Shown piece by piece: positions 1 through 8,677 of a DNA stretch of 64,000 nucleotides. The notes below the pieces were generated by a model. That model ran no database searches. It worked only from the letters and a program-made list of their open reading frames with translations, and was not told the DNA's origin. How positions within the stretch are numbered: the stretch's first letter is position 1; every line of letters starts with the position of its first letter. Made by a program: the position numbers and the translations under genes. Origin of the DNA: Gemmatimonadota bacterium (lineage in GTDB: Bacteria; Latescibacterota; UBA2968; UBA8231); the NCBI GenBank assembly GCA_009841115.1, contig VXML01000107.1, forward strand, positions 279,423 through 343,422, read 5' to 3'.

Positions 1-2181
1 TGTCTTGAGTTGATGACCGATGAAGAATTGATTGACGAAACTGTCGCGCCCCAAGAGAGGATCTTCCATCTCGCGCTTGCTTTCTTGGGGTTCGGCCAGA
101 TCAATCAGCGTCTCGGGTGCATACTGGAGTAGCGGATCCTCAATGTCGTCCTGCACGGATTTGACCATCTCGTACATTCTCACGCGGCCATAACGCGGCC
201 AAGTCTCGTCGTAGTCTAACATGCCATAGACCATGTGATTCTTCTGATCCGAAGAGATTAGCTGCTCTCGCAGGATTCCGCCCAGAATTCTCAGACCCGG
301 TCGCAGGCGGAATCCCGTATAGACGTTCCACCCGTCGTGATCTCTGTCGTAGGGATAGTCGGGGTCCTTGTCGTTTTCGTAGAGATCGGGCCAGAAGTTG
401 TTGTTCATGTCCCGTCCCCACAGCATTTCCGGGCGGTCCACCCACAACCGAATAAATGGTTCCCTCCAGTCGGGAATTGCATTGCGCCGGACCTCGTTAT
501 CGTTTTGGTTGAAGTCCGGTTGGAAGTCCCCATTCTGATCCCACCCTGGAAAGATCAGAAGATCCGGGAATAGCCAGTCCCCGCGAAAGGCATCGGGGAC
601 GCGATCTTGGTCGTCGTTGTCCTCTACGAGATCGACCTTGTTCTGCGGTGCCTCGTAATCGATGAATCCGTTTTCGTTTGAGATAAATGTCGTCGTGTTG
701 TACTGGGGATCAATTCTATAGGCTTCGGCAAAACCAAACCAGCGTCCGCGTTGGTTGGACACGTTGATCAGCCAAGCATCGTTGTGCGGCTCGTCCGTCA
801 GCCCGGAGCTGGTCCTGTGGATCTCCTGGGAGACATTTGGATACTGGCGGATATTCCAGTTTCGATCGAACTCTCCGTATAGCCGAAAGCCCAACACGTC
901 GGAGACGCTGAGGCTGCCGCCGAGGATTTGGGTGGCCGTTGGCAAGCCGTACTCAAACCGCAGGGTCCGAAGATTGCTCAAATCCTGGATATTCCCCTCA
1001 GCTTGGGTGACCGGAAGCAACACTCTCGCACCCGCGGAATTCAACTGGCGGTCGGAACTCATCGAGATGTCGTAGTCGTTGGCAACAGTGAGTTCGAATT
1101 CGACCTTTGTGATCTCGTCCTTGGCACCGCTTGCGCGGTGGACAAAAATCTGGTCATCGAAGGAGTAGAGGAGCCGGATTTCTTCACTGCCGTTGGCCTC
1201 CAACCGTCCCCCCGCTGGGATGCCGCCCTCCAATACGGGTTCGAAGCCTATCTCCTTGCCCCGGTTGACGAGGCCGCTTTCATAGGTGATGATGATGTCC
1301 GAGGAGCCGGGGAAGAACGCAGCTCCGCCCGTGCCGTCCTCCGGCGATTCATCGCGGAGTACGATCTCAATCGCGGAGATGGGCACGGCATTCTGATCTT
1401 CCGTTAGCCTTCCTTTGAACAAGCTCGCCACCGGTGCCTCGTCGATCTTCGAGTTCGACTGATGGGAGTTAACCCCGTGTACGCCCAACGTCACGAAATC
1501 GCCGACAGCAGCCGTAAACCGTCCGCCGAAAAAGGTCGTGGTATTGGTGCGCCGGTCGTCCCGGTTAAAGGTCAGCCGAGGGCCACTAATTCTAGAAAAG
1601 ATCAGCGTCTGCTGGTACTTATCCGTCGCCATGTCGAACTGGATTCCGTCCATTTGGACTTTGCTCAAAACCAGCGGCGTAAGGGTCGTCCGCAGCGTGT
1701 TGGACGTTGTCAGCGCGTAGTACGTACCCCCTTTTGCATCGGCGGCGACTACGACTTGGCTGAACCACCGTTCGAATCGATTCCCCTTGAAGAGCCGGTT
1801 GCCGAACTCTTCGGGTGTGTTCTGCTCCGTGTTGTAGATGAGCCATCCCTTGGATACGGCATTGCCGAACATGTCGTAGAGGTAGTCGCCCTCGATGCCG
1901 GGAGCGACGTAGCGATCAAAATCAGTGCGGGCGTAGTTGGTCGTCTGCCACTGCCGCCATCGGTATTCGGCGAACAACTCTTGGGGCACGTACCACTTGC
2001 GCACCGCTGGATCAACCGAGTTGAGCGCTACTTGCACTCCTTGGGGCAGAAAGCTCGTCTCGTGCCCCCATTGCGTTCCCAGTCGATTCCCATAGTCGGG
2101 CCGACTGCCCGACTGGGCACTCGTTTCCCCGGCCATTCCCAACACCGCGGCCACAACGACGAGCTTCAGACTACGTCTCAT
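1..2181 (-). CDS. Large secreted Asp/Asn-rich surface protein, C-terminus beyond window
   Basis: The reading frame is open from an ATG at 2181 to the window edge, giving 727 codons without a stop, so the gene is partial. The N-terminus (MRRSLKLVVVAAVLGMAGETSAQ) is a clear Sec signal peptide. The protein is a paralogue of the 888-residue product of 8678-11344: both have a W-Y-V motif near residue 60, an LPTATQI/LPTATHI segment and, around residues 520-610, an Asp/Asn-rich block with FPGWDQN, PDFNQNDN, VDRPE, DMNNNFW and PDYPY. Such acidic D/N blocks usually bind calcium; that role is inferred. It is the last visible gene of the minus-strand cluster, 57 bp after the preceding stop. I do not recognise a named family; a cell-surface or outer-membrane protein is the best guess. 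Confidence 0.85.
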   Translation of the reverse strand, partial: MRRSLKLVVVAAVLGMAGETSAQSGSRPDYGNRLGTQWGHETSFLPQGVQVALNSVDPAVRKWYVPQELFAEYRWRQWQTTNYARTDFDRYVAPGIEGDYLYDMFGNAVSKGWLIYNTEQNTPEEFGNRLFKGNRFERWFSQVVVAADAKGGTYYALTTSNTLRTTLTPLVLSKVQMDGIQFDMATDKYQQTLIFSRISGPRLTFNRDDRRTNTTTFFGGRFTAAVGDFVTLGVHGVNSHQSNSKIDEAPVASLFKGRLTEDQNAVPISAIEIVLRDESPEDGTGGAAFFPGSSDIIITYESGLVNRGKEIGFEPVLEGGIPAGGRLEANGSEEIRLLYSFDDQIFVHRASGAKDEITKVEFELTVANDYDISMSSDRQLNSAGARVLLPVTQAEGNIQDLSNLRTLRFEYGLPTATQILGGSLSVSDVLGFRLYGEFDRNWNIRQYPNVSQEIHRTSSGLTDEPHNDAWLINVSNQRGRWFGFAEAYRIDPQYNTTTFISNENGFIDYEAPQNKVDLVEDNDDQDRVPDAFRGDWLFPDLLIFPGWDQNGDFQPDFNQNDNEVRRNAIPDWREPFIRLWVDRPEMLWGRDMNNNFWPDLYENDKDPDYPYDRDHDGWNVYTGFRLRPGLRILGGILREQLISSDQKNHMVYGMLDYDETWPRYGRVRMYEMVKSVQDDIEDPLLQYAPETLIDLAEPQESKREMEDPLLGRDSFVNQFFIGHQLKT

Positions 2182-2238
2182 TGTGTTTGTACAACTCGAC
2201 ACTAGATCCTCAATAGCTATGCGACCTATCCAGCGGAC

Positions 2239-4347
2239 TCAATACACCACGGATACGGTACCCGTGTTCAATTGCTTCCCTAGATCCGCCTCCACCTTTA
2301 CCGTGTAAACATACGTGCCTGGGGGCACGCGCTTTCCCGCTTCGTCCCGCCCGTTCCACTCGCGCTCGTACACCCCTGCTGCTCCGGGCTCTGTCTCTAG
2401 CCGACGGACCACCCTGCCCGCCAGATCGTACAGGGTAAGTACGTGGGGCACGCTGTTTCCCAGAGCGCGGATTTGATATTGGATTAGGACTTGGTCGTTC
2501 ACTCCGTCGCCGTTGGGACTGAAGGCCGCTGGAATGGCCTTCAGCTCGCCGATGAGTTCGCCTCCCCTAGGGGTTTTCACGGACAGGGAATTGGTACTGA
2601 AGCGCAAGGTGGCATTGCCCTCCTCCACCTGTTGGCGGATGTCGGGATCGTCGCTGGAGAAAGCAAAGCCAGTGAACTTTTGTCCGAAGCGCAAAACCGG
2701 CACCTCGAAGACCACCTCAATGCGCTTTTCAGTATCCTCGCTGCCCACGAGCTTGTCGAATCCAACGACGATGCGGTCGTCTTGGATGTCGCGGAGGAAC
2801 TCCTCTCCTACCTCTGCATCATCCACCTTTACCGAAAGCAGTCGCTCCACGCGAGTGGCGGTGGCGATTTCCAAGCGGTCGAAACCGCTGTTGCCCTCGC
2901 GCAGGATGGGCCGGACAACATAGGTGAAGGTGTGAGGTTGGAAATCCGTGGTCACCGTCGGTGAGATCTCCCCGATTACCGCGTCGGCCACGGAATCGCC
3001 AAAGAGCAGTTCGATTCGCTCAATGCGCGGAGCTGTTTCACCCGTCGGAAAAAACAGCACCTCGAACTGGAGGTAGCGGGCCGGGCTCTTCGATAAGAAG
3101 GTTGCGCCGTCCGTCCACGCTGAGGGCGGCGCGGTCGCATCGCGCAGGCCAGCGGCGAAATCGTAGGCCGGAGACCAAAAGCTCCAGTTTTCGGTATCGA
3201 CTTCCTTCTTGACCAGTTCAAATCCCCGCGTGCTGCCGCTAGAGAAGGGATCGGCCACAGTCACCGCGTTGAAGACATCGTTGTATTCCCGCCGGTCCAC
3301 CGAGGCGAACTGCCCAGTGCGCTGCTTCCTGCTGTAGCGGAACGGCTGCTCGGTGTTGCCCGTGCGAGTCCGCACCTCCACCCTCGTCCCCTCCGGCTCT
3401 GCGCCCTCCCAGCGAATTTTGCTCCAAGCGACGGGCCGCCCGAAATCCAAGATGTCCGTGCGATAGACCGTCTGCCGCACGTAGCCCTCGCCAAATACTT
3501 GGAGTTCGGCGACTTCCCAGGTGCGCTCGGGATTGATGGGCCGGAGGGTGACCCACTTTACTGGCCGAGTGGGAAACCGTCGGTCCACTACGACATCGAG
3601 GTTTTCCGTAGTGCTTTCGATGATGTCGATGATCGGATCGTTCTTGGCCGTCAAACCCCGACTGATTTCGTAGAACCACCGCTGGCCCCGCCGGGCGATG
3701 GAAGGTCGGTCGATGATCGGCGCACTGCCCGAGGCCACGCCCAACTCGAACCAGGGGAGGAAGTTGTCCTCAAAGGAGGGGCGGGGGAAGAACCGAATCC
3801 GGTTTATGGGCAACTCCCAACCGAGGTTGATGATGGCGTTTTTGATCCAGCCGTGGTTGACGCCTGTTTCCGTCGGCGATAGCTCTACTGCTCTGACCAT
3901 CGCCGTGGTGGAATCCCCGTCGCCGATATTCTGCAAGACGCCCTGTTCGATTCTTCCCCCTACACCGCCCCCAGAGCTAGCCACGAAGCCACCCCGTTCC
4001 TCGACCGTCTCCACTAGATTCTCGCTCGGGTCGATCCACACAGGCCGGAGCGAGGATTCACTCAGATCCATCATCCCATTCGCCCGTGCCCCTTCGCCAA
4101 TGGTGCCCCAGTCCCTGATTTCCACATCCGCGACCCGGTCGTAGGATATCGGTACAGCGCTCCCTCGGTCGATGATCTGCCCATCTTGGTCGAATACCAG
4201 GTATGCACCCCCTCCTTCGCTGGCCACGTCGATGAAGGAATTGTCCGCACCGACGCCCACTTGGAATTCAGACCGCGCCCATCCTCCATCTCCACCCGCT
4301 AGTAACAGCGCGCTGCTCAACAGACAGATAGGTCTCCAGAGAAACAT
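2239..4347 (-). CDS. Secreted protein with discoidin-like regions and FlgD-type Ig C-terminus
   Basis: This 702-residue protein starts at the ATG at 4347, because AAGGAG lies 7 nt upstream and the new N-terminus (MFLWRPICLLSSALLLAGG) is a signal peptide; an upstream in-frame start at 4386 would spoil it. The body has beta-rich segments resembling F5/8-type discoidin folds, then the landmarks shared with its two paralogues in the cluster: VRTRTG, an ENWSFWSPAYD motif, ARYLQF and IGEISP. The last 90 residues contain SPNGDGVND, LYDLAGRVVR and WNGRDEAGKRVPPGTYVY, the signature of FlgD-type Ig repeats that end many secreted proteins of FCB-type bacteria. It ends in VSVVY. Function unknown; an extracellular or outer-membrane structural or adhesive role is inferred. 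Confidence 0.85.
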   Translation of the reverse strand: MFLWRPICLLSSALLLAGGDGGWARSEFQVGVGADNSFIDVASEGGGAYLVFDQDGQIIDRGSAVPISYDRVADVEIRDWGTIGEGARANGMMDLSESSLRPVWIDPSENLVETVEERGGFVASSGGGVGGRIEQGVLQNIGDGDSTTAMVRAVELSPTETGVNHGWIKNAIINLGWELPINRIRFFPRPSFEDNFLPWFELGVASGSAPIIDRPSIARRGQRWFYEISRGLTAKNDPIIDIIESTTENLDVVVDRRFPTRPVKWVTLRPINPERTWEVAELQVFGEGYVRQTVYRTDILDFGRPVAWSKIRWEGAEPEGTRVEVRTRTGNTEQPFRYSRKQRTGQFASVDRREYNDVFNAVTVADPFSSGSTRGFELVKKEVDTENWSFWSPAYDFAAGLRDATAPPSAWTDGATFLSKSPARYLQFEVLFFPTGETAPRIERIELLFGDSVADAVIGEISPTVTTDFQPHTFTYVVRPILREGNSGFDRLEIATATRVERLLSVKVDDAEVGEEFLRDIQDDRIVVGFDKLVGSEDTEKRIEVVFEVPVLRFGQKFTGFAFSSDDPDIRQQVEEGNATLRFSTNSLSVKTPRGGELIGELKAIPAAFSPNGDGVNDQVLIQYQIRALGNSVPHVLTLYDLAGRVVRRLETEPGAAGVYEREWNGRDEAGKRVPPGTYVYTVKVEADLGKQLNTGTVSVVY

Positions 4348-4382
4348 GCCCAACTCCTTGCGCCAGTCTTGCGGCGCGATGG

Positions 4383-6461
4383 TCAATATGCGACTCCGAT
4401 CGCTCGGGCCGCGCCGGTGCGGCGCGCATCGGCCTGAACTTCGACTCGGACCACGTACACGCCGGGAGCTACTAGCTGCCCCAACTCGTCCCGGCCATCC
4501 CAGGCCAAATCGCCGAAACGCTGCGGATCGTACAGGCCGTTCGTTCCTAAGCGAGATAGGAGTTGTCTCACGCGCCGACCCGACAGGTCGAATACGGCGG
4601 CATTGATACCGGCTTGGCCCACGATAGTCACTACTTCAAAACTGATTGACGCCCGATCCCCAATCCCATCCCCGTTGGGGGTCACCACGGGGTTGACCTC
4701 GAGATTGCGCACCAGCCGCCCTGTGGTGAGCTGTGGACTCAGGACAGTGACACTGGAACGTCCTGGCGCGTCGTCAGCGCCGAGATAGGCCGCGTTGCCC
4801 GAAAGCACGTCCTGAAACGCTTCCTCTTCAATTAAGAGCACTCGTCCCTTGAAAGTATTGCTGAAAGAGAGCATCCTGCCCACGAATCGCACCATGACGA
4901 CGGTGCCGCTCTCGCGCACTTGGGGAAAGCGCACCACGAAGCGCCTCCCATCCAACTCTTGGATGGCTGTATCCTCTTCCTCTGTCGGCGCATCTTGGAC
5001 GGCGAAATCCCGTTCGAGAATGCGGTTCTGGTCGCCGTCAAGGATCTCGATTCCCTGCACGCTCCTGATCGGCTGGTCCGACCGCACCTCGATTGCGTCG
5101 AATCCTTGTAGCCCGGCCTCCATTTCCGTGCGCACCGCAAAGACAAAAGGCACGTCCGTTGCTCCCGCTACTTCGCGGGGGAATACCTCGCCCACCACTT
5201 CCCTAGCCAGTGGAGGTGAGGTGAAGGTGAAGGATAGGTTCTCCAGCACGACTGCGGAGTTCAGATCCTCGCTGATGAAATCCGCGCGGATTTGGACGTA
5301 CTGTCGCGGGCCTGGCGAGGTGATGTCCGTACCTCCCTCGCCGGTGCCCACCACAGGGTCGTATGGTGCCGACCACGGGCTCCAGTTTTCTACGTCGTCG
5401 CGTACGGACCCGCGCTCAAACTCGTCTTTTCCCACAACGCCCCGGACCGGCAAGGCCATGTATTCCTTCCGCGTCAGTGGGTCGAGCGAATTCGCAAGGG
5501 AGGTCGCGAGTTCCTCGGCGTCCCTTCTGCCCACCTGTTTGCGGGTATATACAAAGGGTGTGATGTCGCTGCCGGTCCGGGTGCGGATCTCCACCCTCGC
5601 AGCCTCCTCATTGCCGATGGCGACCTGATCCCAGCGGAGCTGTCCCCAATTGGTGCCGGCCTGCATGTCGATGATGGGCGAGATATATCTGGCGGTGGGA
5701 AGGAATCCCTCCCCGAAGATCTGTATCTTCTCTAGCTCGAAGGATATACCCGAAATCGCTTCTAGCCGCACGAACCTCAGCAGACGGGGCGGATTTAGTG
5801 GAATTGTGGTCACTGGATCAATGTTATCGTTTTCGACCAGAAATTCCTCCCAGATTGGATTGCCGGCGTCGGTTAGATTGAGACCATCGTTTACTCGGAT
5901 TCTGAACTTTCTTAGAAAGTCTGACTGGAAGGGCGCGGTAGGGTTGGGAAACACCGTGTTACGGGGGAAGAAGCGGATGCTGCGGACGCCTATGCGAGTT
6001 CCGAGGTCTATGTTGACGATGGTTCCGAGGGCGTTGTTGTCCTTGCGCGCCAAAGCCAACCCGGTCGGGTCCTCGGTGATGAGACTCTCGAGGACCTTCC
6101 TCTTTTCCTCTCCTTCGATATCCGCTACCGAGGGCGCGGTGATAGACCCTCCGAAATCGAAGACTTGGCTGGCGACGTTGGTTCCCTCTCTGACCTGCCG
6201 GGGCAGAATGGCCTCGGGGTGATCCCCGCTCTCAAACTCGATCAGGTTCGACGGTGCGATCCCTATCTCGGTGACATTGGGGTCGAGAAACGTGCGGTGC
6301 TCGGGGATGATCGTCTCCACGTCTGCTCCGCTCGACGCTCCCTCCAGCCAGTCGATTTCTCCCCCTTTGCCGAGCGTCAGCCTCTCGACCGCATGAAGCG
6401 CCTGCGGTCCGCTCAGGACTAGGACAAGCGCCAAATAGACCCACGGTGCCGATGCTCGCAT
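4383..6461 (-). CDS. Secreted protein with discoidin-like regions and FlgD-type Ig C-terminus
   Basis: This 692-residue protein starts at the ATG at 6461, which gives the signal peptide MRASAPWVYLALVLVLSG; the frame stays open upstream to 6566 through a hairpin repeat, but that extension is arginine-rich and unlikely to be translated. It shares its core with the products of 2239-4347 and 11387-14500: IRTRTG, YTRKQ, ENWSPWSAPYD, RQYVQI and VGEVFP, then a FlgD-type Ig domain (TPNGDGIGD, FDLSGRRVRQL, WDGRDELGQLVAPGVYVV). It has one copy of the LP..RG motif (LTRKEYMALP) that is repeated in the 1037-residue paralogue. It sits 35 bp before the next gene, consistent with one transcript. Likely exported and surface-displayed; no enzymatic motif is visible. 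Confidence 0.85.
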   Translation of the reverse strand: MRASAPWVYLALVLVLSGPQALHAVERLTLGKGGEIDWLEGASSGADVETIIPEHRTFLDPNVTEIGIAPSNLIEFESGDHPEAILPRQVREGTNVASQVFDFGGSITAPSVADIEGEEKRKVLESLITEDPTGLALARKDNNALGTIVNIDLGTRIGVRSIRFFPRNTVFPNPTAPFQSDFLRKFRIRVNDGLNLTDAGNPIWEEFLVENDNIDPVTTIPLNPPRLLRFVRLEAISGISFELEKIQIFGEGFLPTARYISPIIDMQAGTNWGQLRWDQVAIGNEEAARVEIRTRTGSDITPFVYTRKQVGRRDAEELATSLANSLDPLTRKEYMALPVRGVVGKDEFERGSVRDDVENWSPWSAPYDPVVGTGEGGTDITSPGPRQYVQIRADFISEDLNSAVVLENLSFTFTSPPLAREVVGEVFPREVAGATDVPFVFAVRTEMEAGLQGFDAIEVRSDQPIRSVQGIEILDGDQNRILERDFAVQDAPTEEEDTAIQELDGRRFVVRFPQVRESGTVVMVRFVGRMLSFSNTFKGRVLLIEEEAFQDVLSGNAAYLGADDAPGRSSVTVLSPQLTTGRLVRNLEVNPVVTPNGDGIGDRASISFEVVTIVGQAGINAAVFDLSGRRVRQLLSRLGTNGLYDPQRFGDLAWDGRDELGQLVAPGVYVVRVEVQADARRTGAARAIGVAY

Positions 6462-6504
6462 TCTAGTGCCTTGCGCCGACGGACAACTCCCCAATTGGGC
6501 GGTG

Positions 6505-6531
6505 CGTCGCCAATGCTGGCGACGGACGGCT
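6505..6531. repeat. 27-bp hairpin element, leader copy
   Basis: One copy of the interspersed 27-bp element. The stem arms GTCGCC (6506-6511) and GGCGAC (6518-6523) pair perfectly around the loop AATGCT, followed by the tail GGACGGC. It lies in the 5' leader of the gene starting at 6461, between it and the upstream stop at 6582. The stem differs from the other copies but remains fully complementary, while loop and tail are the same. Confidence 0.8.
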
Positions 6532-6581
6532 GTGGAAATTCGCGCGGCATAGTCGAACAGGGTCATATTCTCACATCCCCG

Positions 6582-8624
6582 CTACGGGGTGCCCCCTTGG
6601 AGCAATGCTTCTAAATTTCCCAAGACCCGGCGGTCGGCCCGCTGGCGCAGCCGCTTTTCCCGGTATAGCTTGGCGGCTTGGGCCGCTTCCTCGGGTCGCC
6701 CCATGGCTCGGTAAACGCTTTCCATCAAACCGTAGGCTCGGTACTCGGCCCCAATGCTGAGGCCGGACTGCACGGCCCCAATGCTGAGGCCGGACTGCAC
6801 GGCCCCAATGCTGAGGCCGGACTGCACGTCTGGATGCATTGCCGCTATCCTCTGCAAGTGCATTAGGGCTTCTTCGTTGCGGCCAGTTCTGTGCAGTAAG
6901 CCTGCCATACACAATAGAGCTGGGGCCGAATCGGGGTGATCTGCCAGTACGTCGCGCAACAGCTTCTCGATTCGCCCCAAGTTATCTTTTTCCATGCGGC
7001 CCAATACTTGTGCTAGCCGCCACCCCACAAGGCCCTCCCACTCCGCTAGCCCGACTATGATTCCATAGTGGACTGCTGCGGAGTCCAGCGCGGACTGCTG
7101 CTCCCAAGTGCGGGCTAGCTGGAAGCGCACGCGATGGCTATCGGGCCAGACCGCTACGACCTTTTGGTAGGCAGCAATGGCGTCCTCAAGCGCCCCCTGA
7201 GCCGCACGGGCGTCGCCCAATCTCCCCGCGAGAGAAGGCTCGTTTTCTTGTGCCGCCAGATCGGCGTAGATCGCCGCTGCTTCCTCCGCTCGACCTGCCC
7301 TTAAATACGACTCTGCCAGCGCGACCCAGATGTCCTTGTTGACTGCATGCCGCTGCACCAGCGAGTGGTAGATTTCCGCGGCGTGTTCGTACGCGCCGGT
7401 GTCGAAGTAGATTTCCGCCAGTTCCGCGTACGGTCGAATTCCAGCATCTTCGGCCTCGATGGCCCGCTCGTATGCGGCAATGGAATTGGCTTTCATGTCC
7501 AACTCTCGGTAGGCATAACCCGCCCAGGTGTCGTGCAAACTCTGAGCCCTGGCTGCGGCAGCAATAGGAAAATTTGCCGCCAATAGAACCAGAGCCAAGG
7601 CAATGCCCCAAACGCGCTGTCTTTTTTTTAGCAACAGAGGAATCGCCGCCAGCGCCCCCGGAAGCAAGACCAAGGCCGCACTCAGTCGCGAGCGACCGGA
7701 CGCCTCCTCCAAGAGCGATCCCAGCATCCAAGCGCCGGCAAACAGCAGTGGCAGCGCGCGATACCGATCCATCTCCTCCCCGCGGACTGCGACGAGAACT
7801 CCCACTAGCGCCAGGGGCCCTACCAGCCCAAAGGGAAAACCCAACAAGGCTCGCCACATGAGGGGAGCCAACATCCACGAAGGCGCAGCGGCGCGATAGG
7901 GGTCTATATCGCCCAAGACCTCGGCACCATGCCAAAACAAATACGCCCGCATTGCCATTTCCTTCAGTCCTAAACCACTGATCGAGGGTATTAGTCCCTC
8001 CCAGCTCCATACCGCACCTCCTAGAACCAGTACTAGAGCTGCTCCCGCAAAAAACCACCACGCCGCCCTCCGGTCCCCGCTTCCCTGCACCACCCATACA
8101 AATGCCACGCCGACGGCGAATAGCGCCCGGAAATCGACCAGTGCAGTCACGCCGCCCACTGCCCCCATAACCCCGGCCCTCAACGGCCCCATACCAGCCG
8201 ATCCCACCAACCCCCACAGGAGCAACAGGCCCGAGAAAGCTGCTAACACGGCCGGCGTTATCTCGCCTCCGTAGTAAATCGCCGGACCGTACAGCACAGC
8301 CGCAATACCCGCCCATCGGCCTACCGCAGGTGAGAATAGCTGTCTGCCGATTGACCACACCAGCACGCAGGCGAGCCCTCCGATGCCGACCTGAATCACG
8401 CGCAGAATCCACAGTCCCGTCTCCTCCTGCAGCGCGACCGCACACAAAGCCGCGTATAATCGCGAATACCATCCTCCATCTCCCAACCCTCCCGCGTAGT
8501 ACGCCGCAGATCCTACTGCCACTTCTCCAAAAGCGCTCTGCTCCCACTGCCATACGTGCGCGAGCCGCACGGCAATACCGGCCGCCAACAGCCCTGCCCA
8601 CTCCCAAGCATTCGCTTCCTTCAT
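6582..8624 (-). CDS. Polytopic membrane protein (glycosyltransferase-like) with C-terminal TPRs
   Basis: This 680-residue protein starts at 8624 after AGAGGGA. Residues 1-350 hold about ten hydrophobic segments with the layout of ArnT/PMT-type glycosyltransferases (compare VGSAAYYAGGLGDGGWYSRLYAAL and the GRQLFSPAVGRWAG region), but I cannot point to a certain catalytic acidic motif. From about residue 365 on there are tetratricopeptide repeats, presumably periplasmic. Residues 600-626 are three identical copies of VQSGLSIGA, the translation of a tandem 27-bp repeat inserted between two TPRs. It lies inside the surface-protein cluster, which suggests a role in glycosylating or assembling those proteins; this is inferred. 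It could also be a non-catalytic TPR scaffold. Confidence 0.8.
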   Translation of the reverse strand: MKEANAWEWAGLLAAGIAVRLAHVWQWEQSAFGEVAVGSAAYYAGGLGDGGWYSRLYAALCAVALQEETGLWILRVIQVGIGGLACVLVWSIGRQLFSPAVGRWAGIAAVLYGPAIYYGGEITPAVLAAFSGLLLLWGLVGSAGMGPLRAGVMGAVGGVTALVDFRALFAVGVAFVWVVQGSGDRRAAWWFFAGAALVLVLGGAVWSWEGLIPSISGLGLKEMAMRAYLFWHGAEVLGDIDPYRAAAPSWMLAPLMWRALLGFPFGLVGPLALVGVLVAVRGEEMDRYRALPLLFAGAWMLGSLLEEASGRSRLSAALVLLPGALAAIPLLLKKRQRVWGIALALVLLAANFPIAAAARAQSLHDTWAGYAYRELDMKANSIAAYERAIEAEDAGIRPYAELAEIYFDTGAYEHAAEIYHSLVQRHAVNKDIWVALAESYLRAGRAEEAAAIYADLAAQENEPSLAGRLGDARAAQGALEDAIAAYQKVVAVWPDSHRVRFQLARTWEQQSALDSAAVHYGIIVGLAEWEGLVGWRLAQVLGRMEKDNLGRIEKLLRDVLADHPDSAPALLCMAGLLHRTGRNEEALMHLQRIAAMHPDVQSGLSIGAVQSGLSIGAVQSGLSIGAEYRAYGLMESVYRAMGRPEEAAQAAKLYREKRLRQRADRRVLGNLEALLQGGTP
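6747..6827. repeat. Three tandem in-frame 27-bp hairpin elements
   Basis: Three identical 27-bp units (6747-6773, 6774-6800, 6801-6827) lie inside the TPR/membrane protein gene. Each has arms GGCCCC and GAGGCC around the loop AATGCT and the tail GGACTGCAC. The unit is nine codons, so the frame is preserved and the protein gains VQSGLSIGA three times. The same element occurs at 6505, 33387 and 41951-42015. Confidence 0.95.
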
Positions 8625-8677
8625 CGCCAGTCCCTCTTACACGACCCCAACGCATTTCTTTGCTTCCCGATGCCCAT

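Noticed and set aside
7186..8655. 489-codon frame overlapping the TPR/membrane protein gene
   Set aside because: Arginine- and glycine-rich shadow in another frame of the same strand; the gene 6582-8624 has membrane segments and TPRs.
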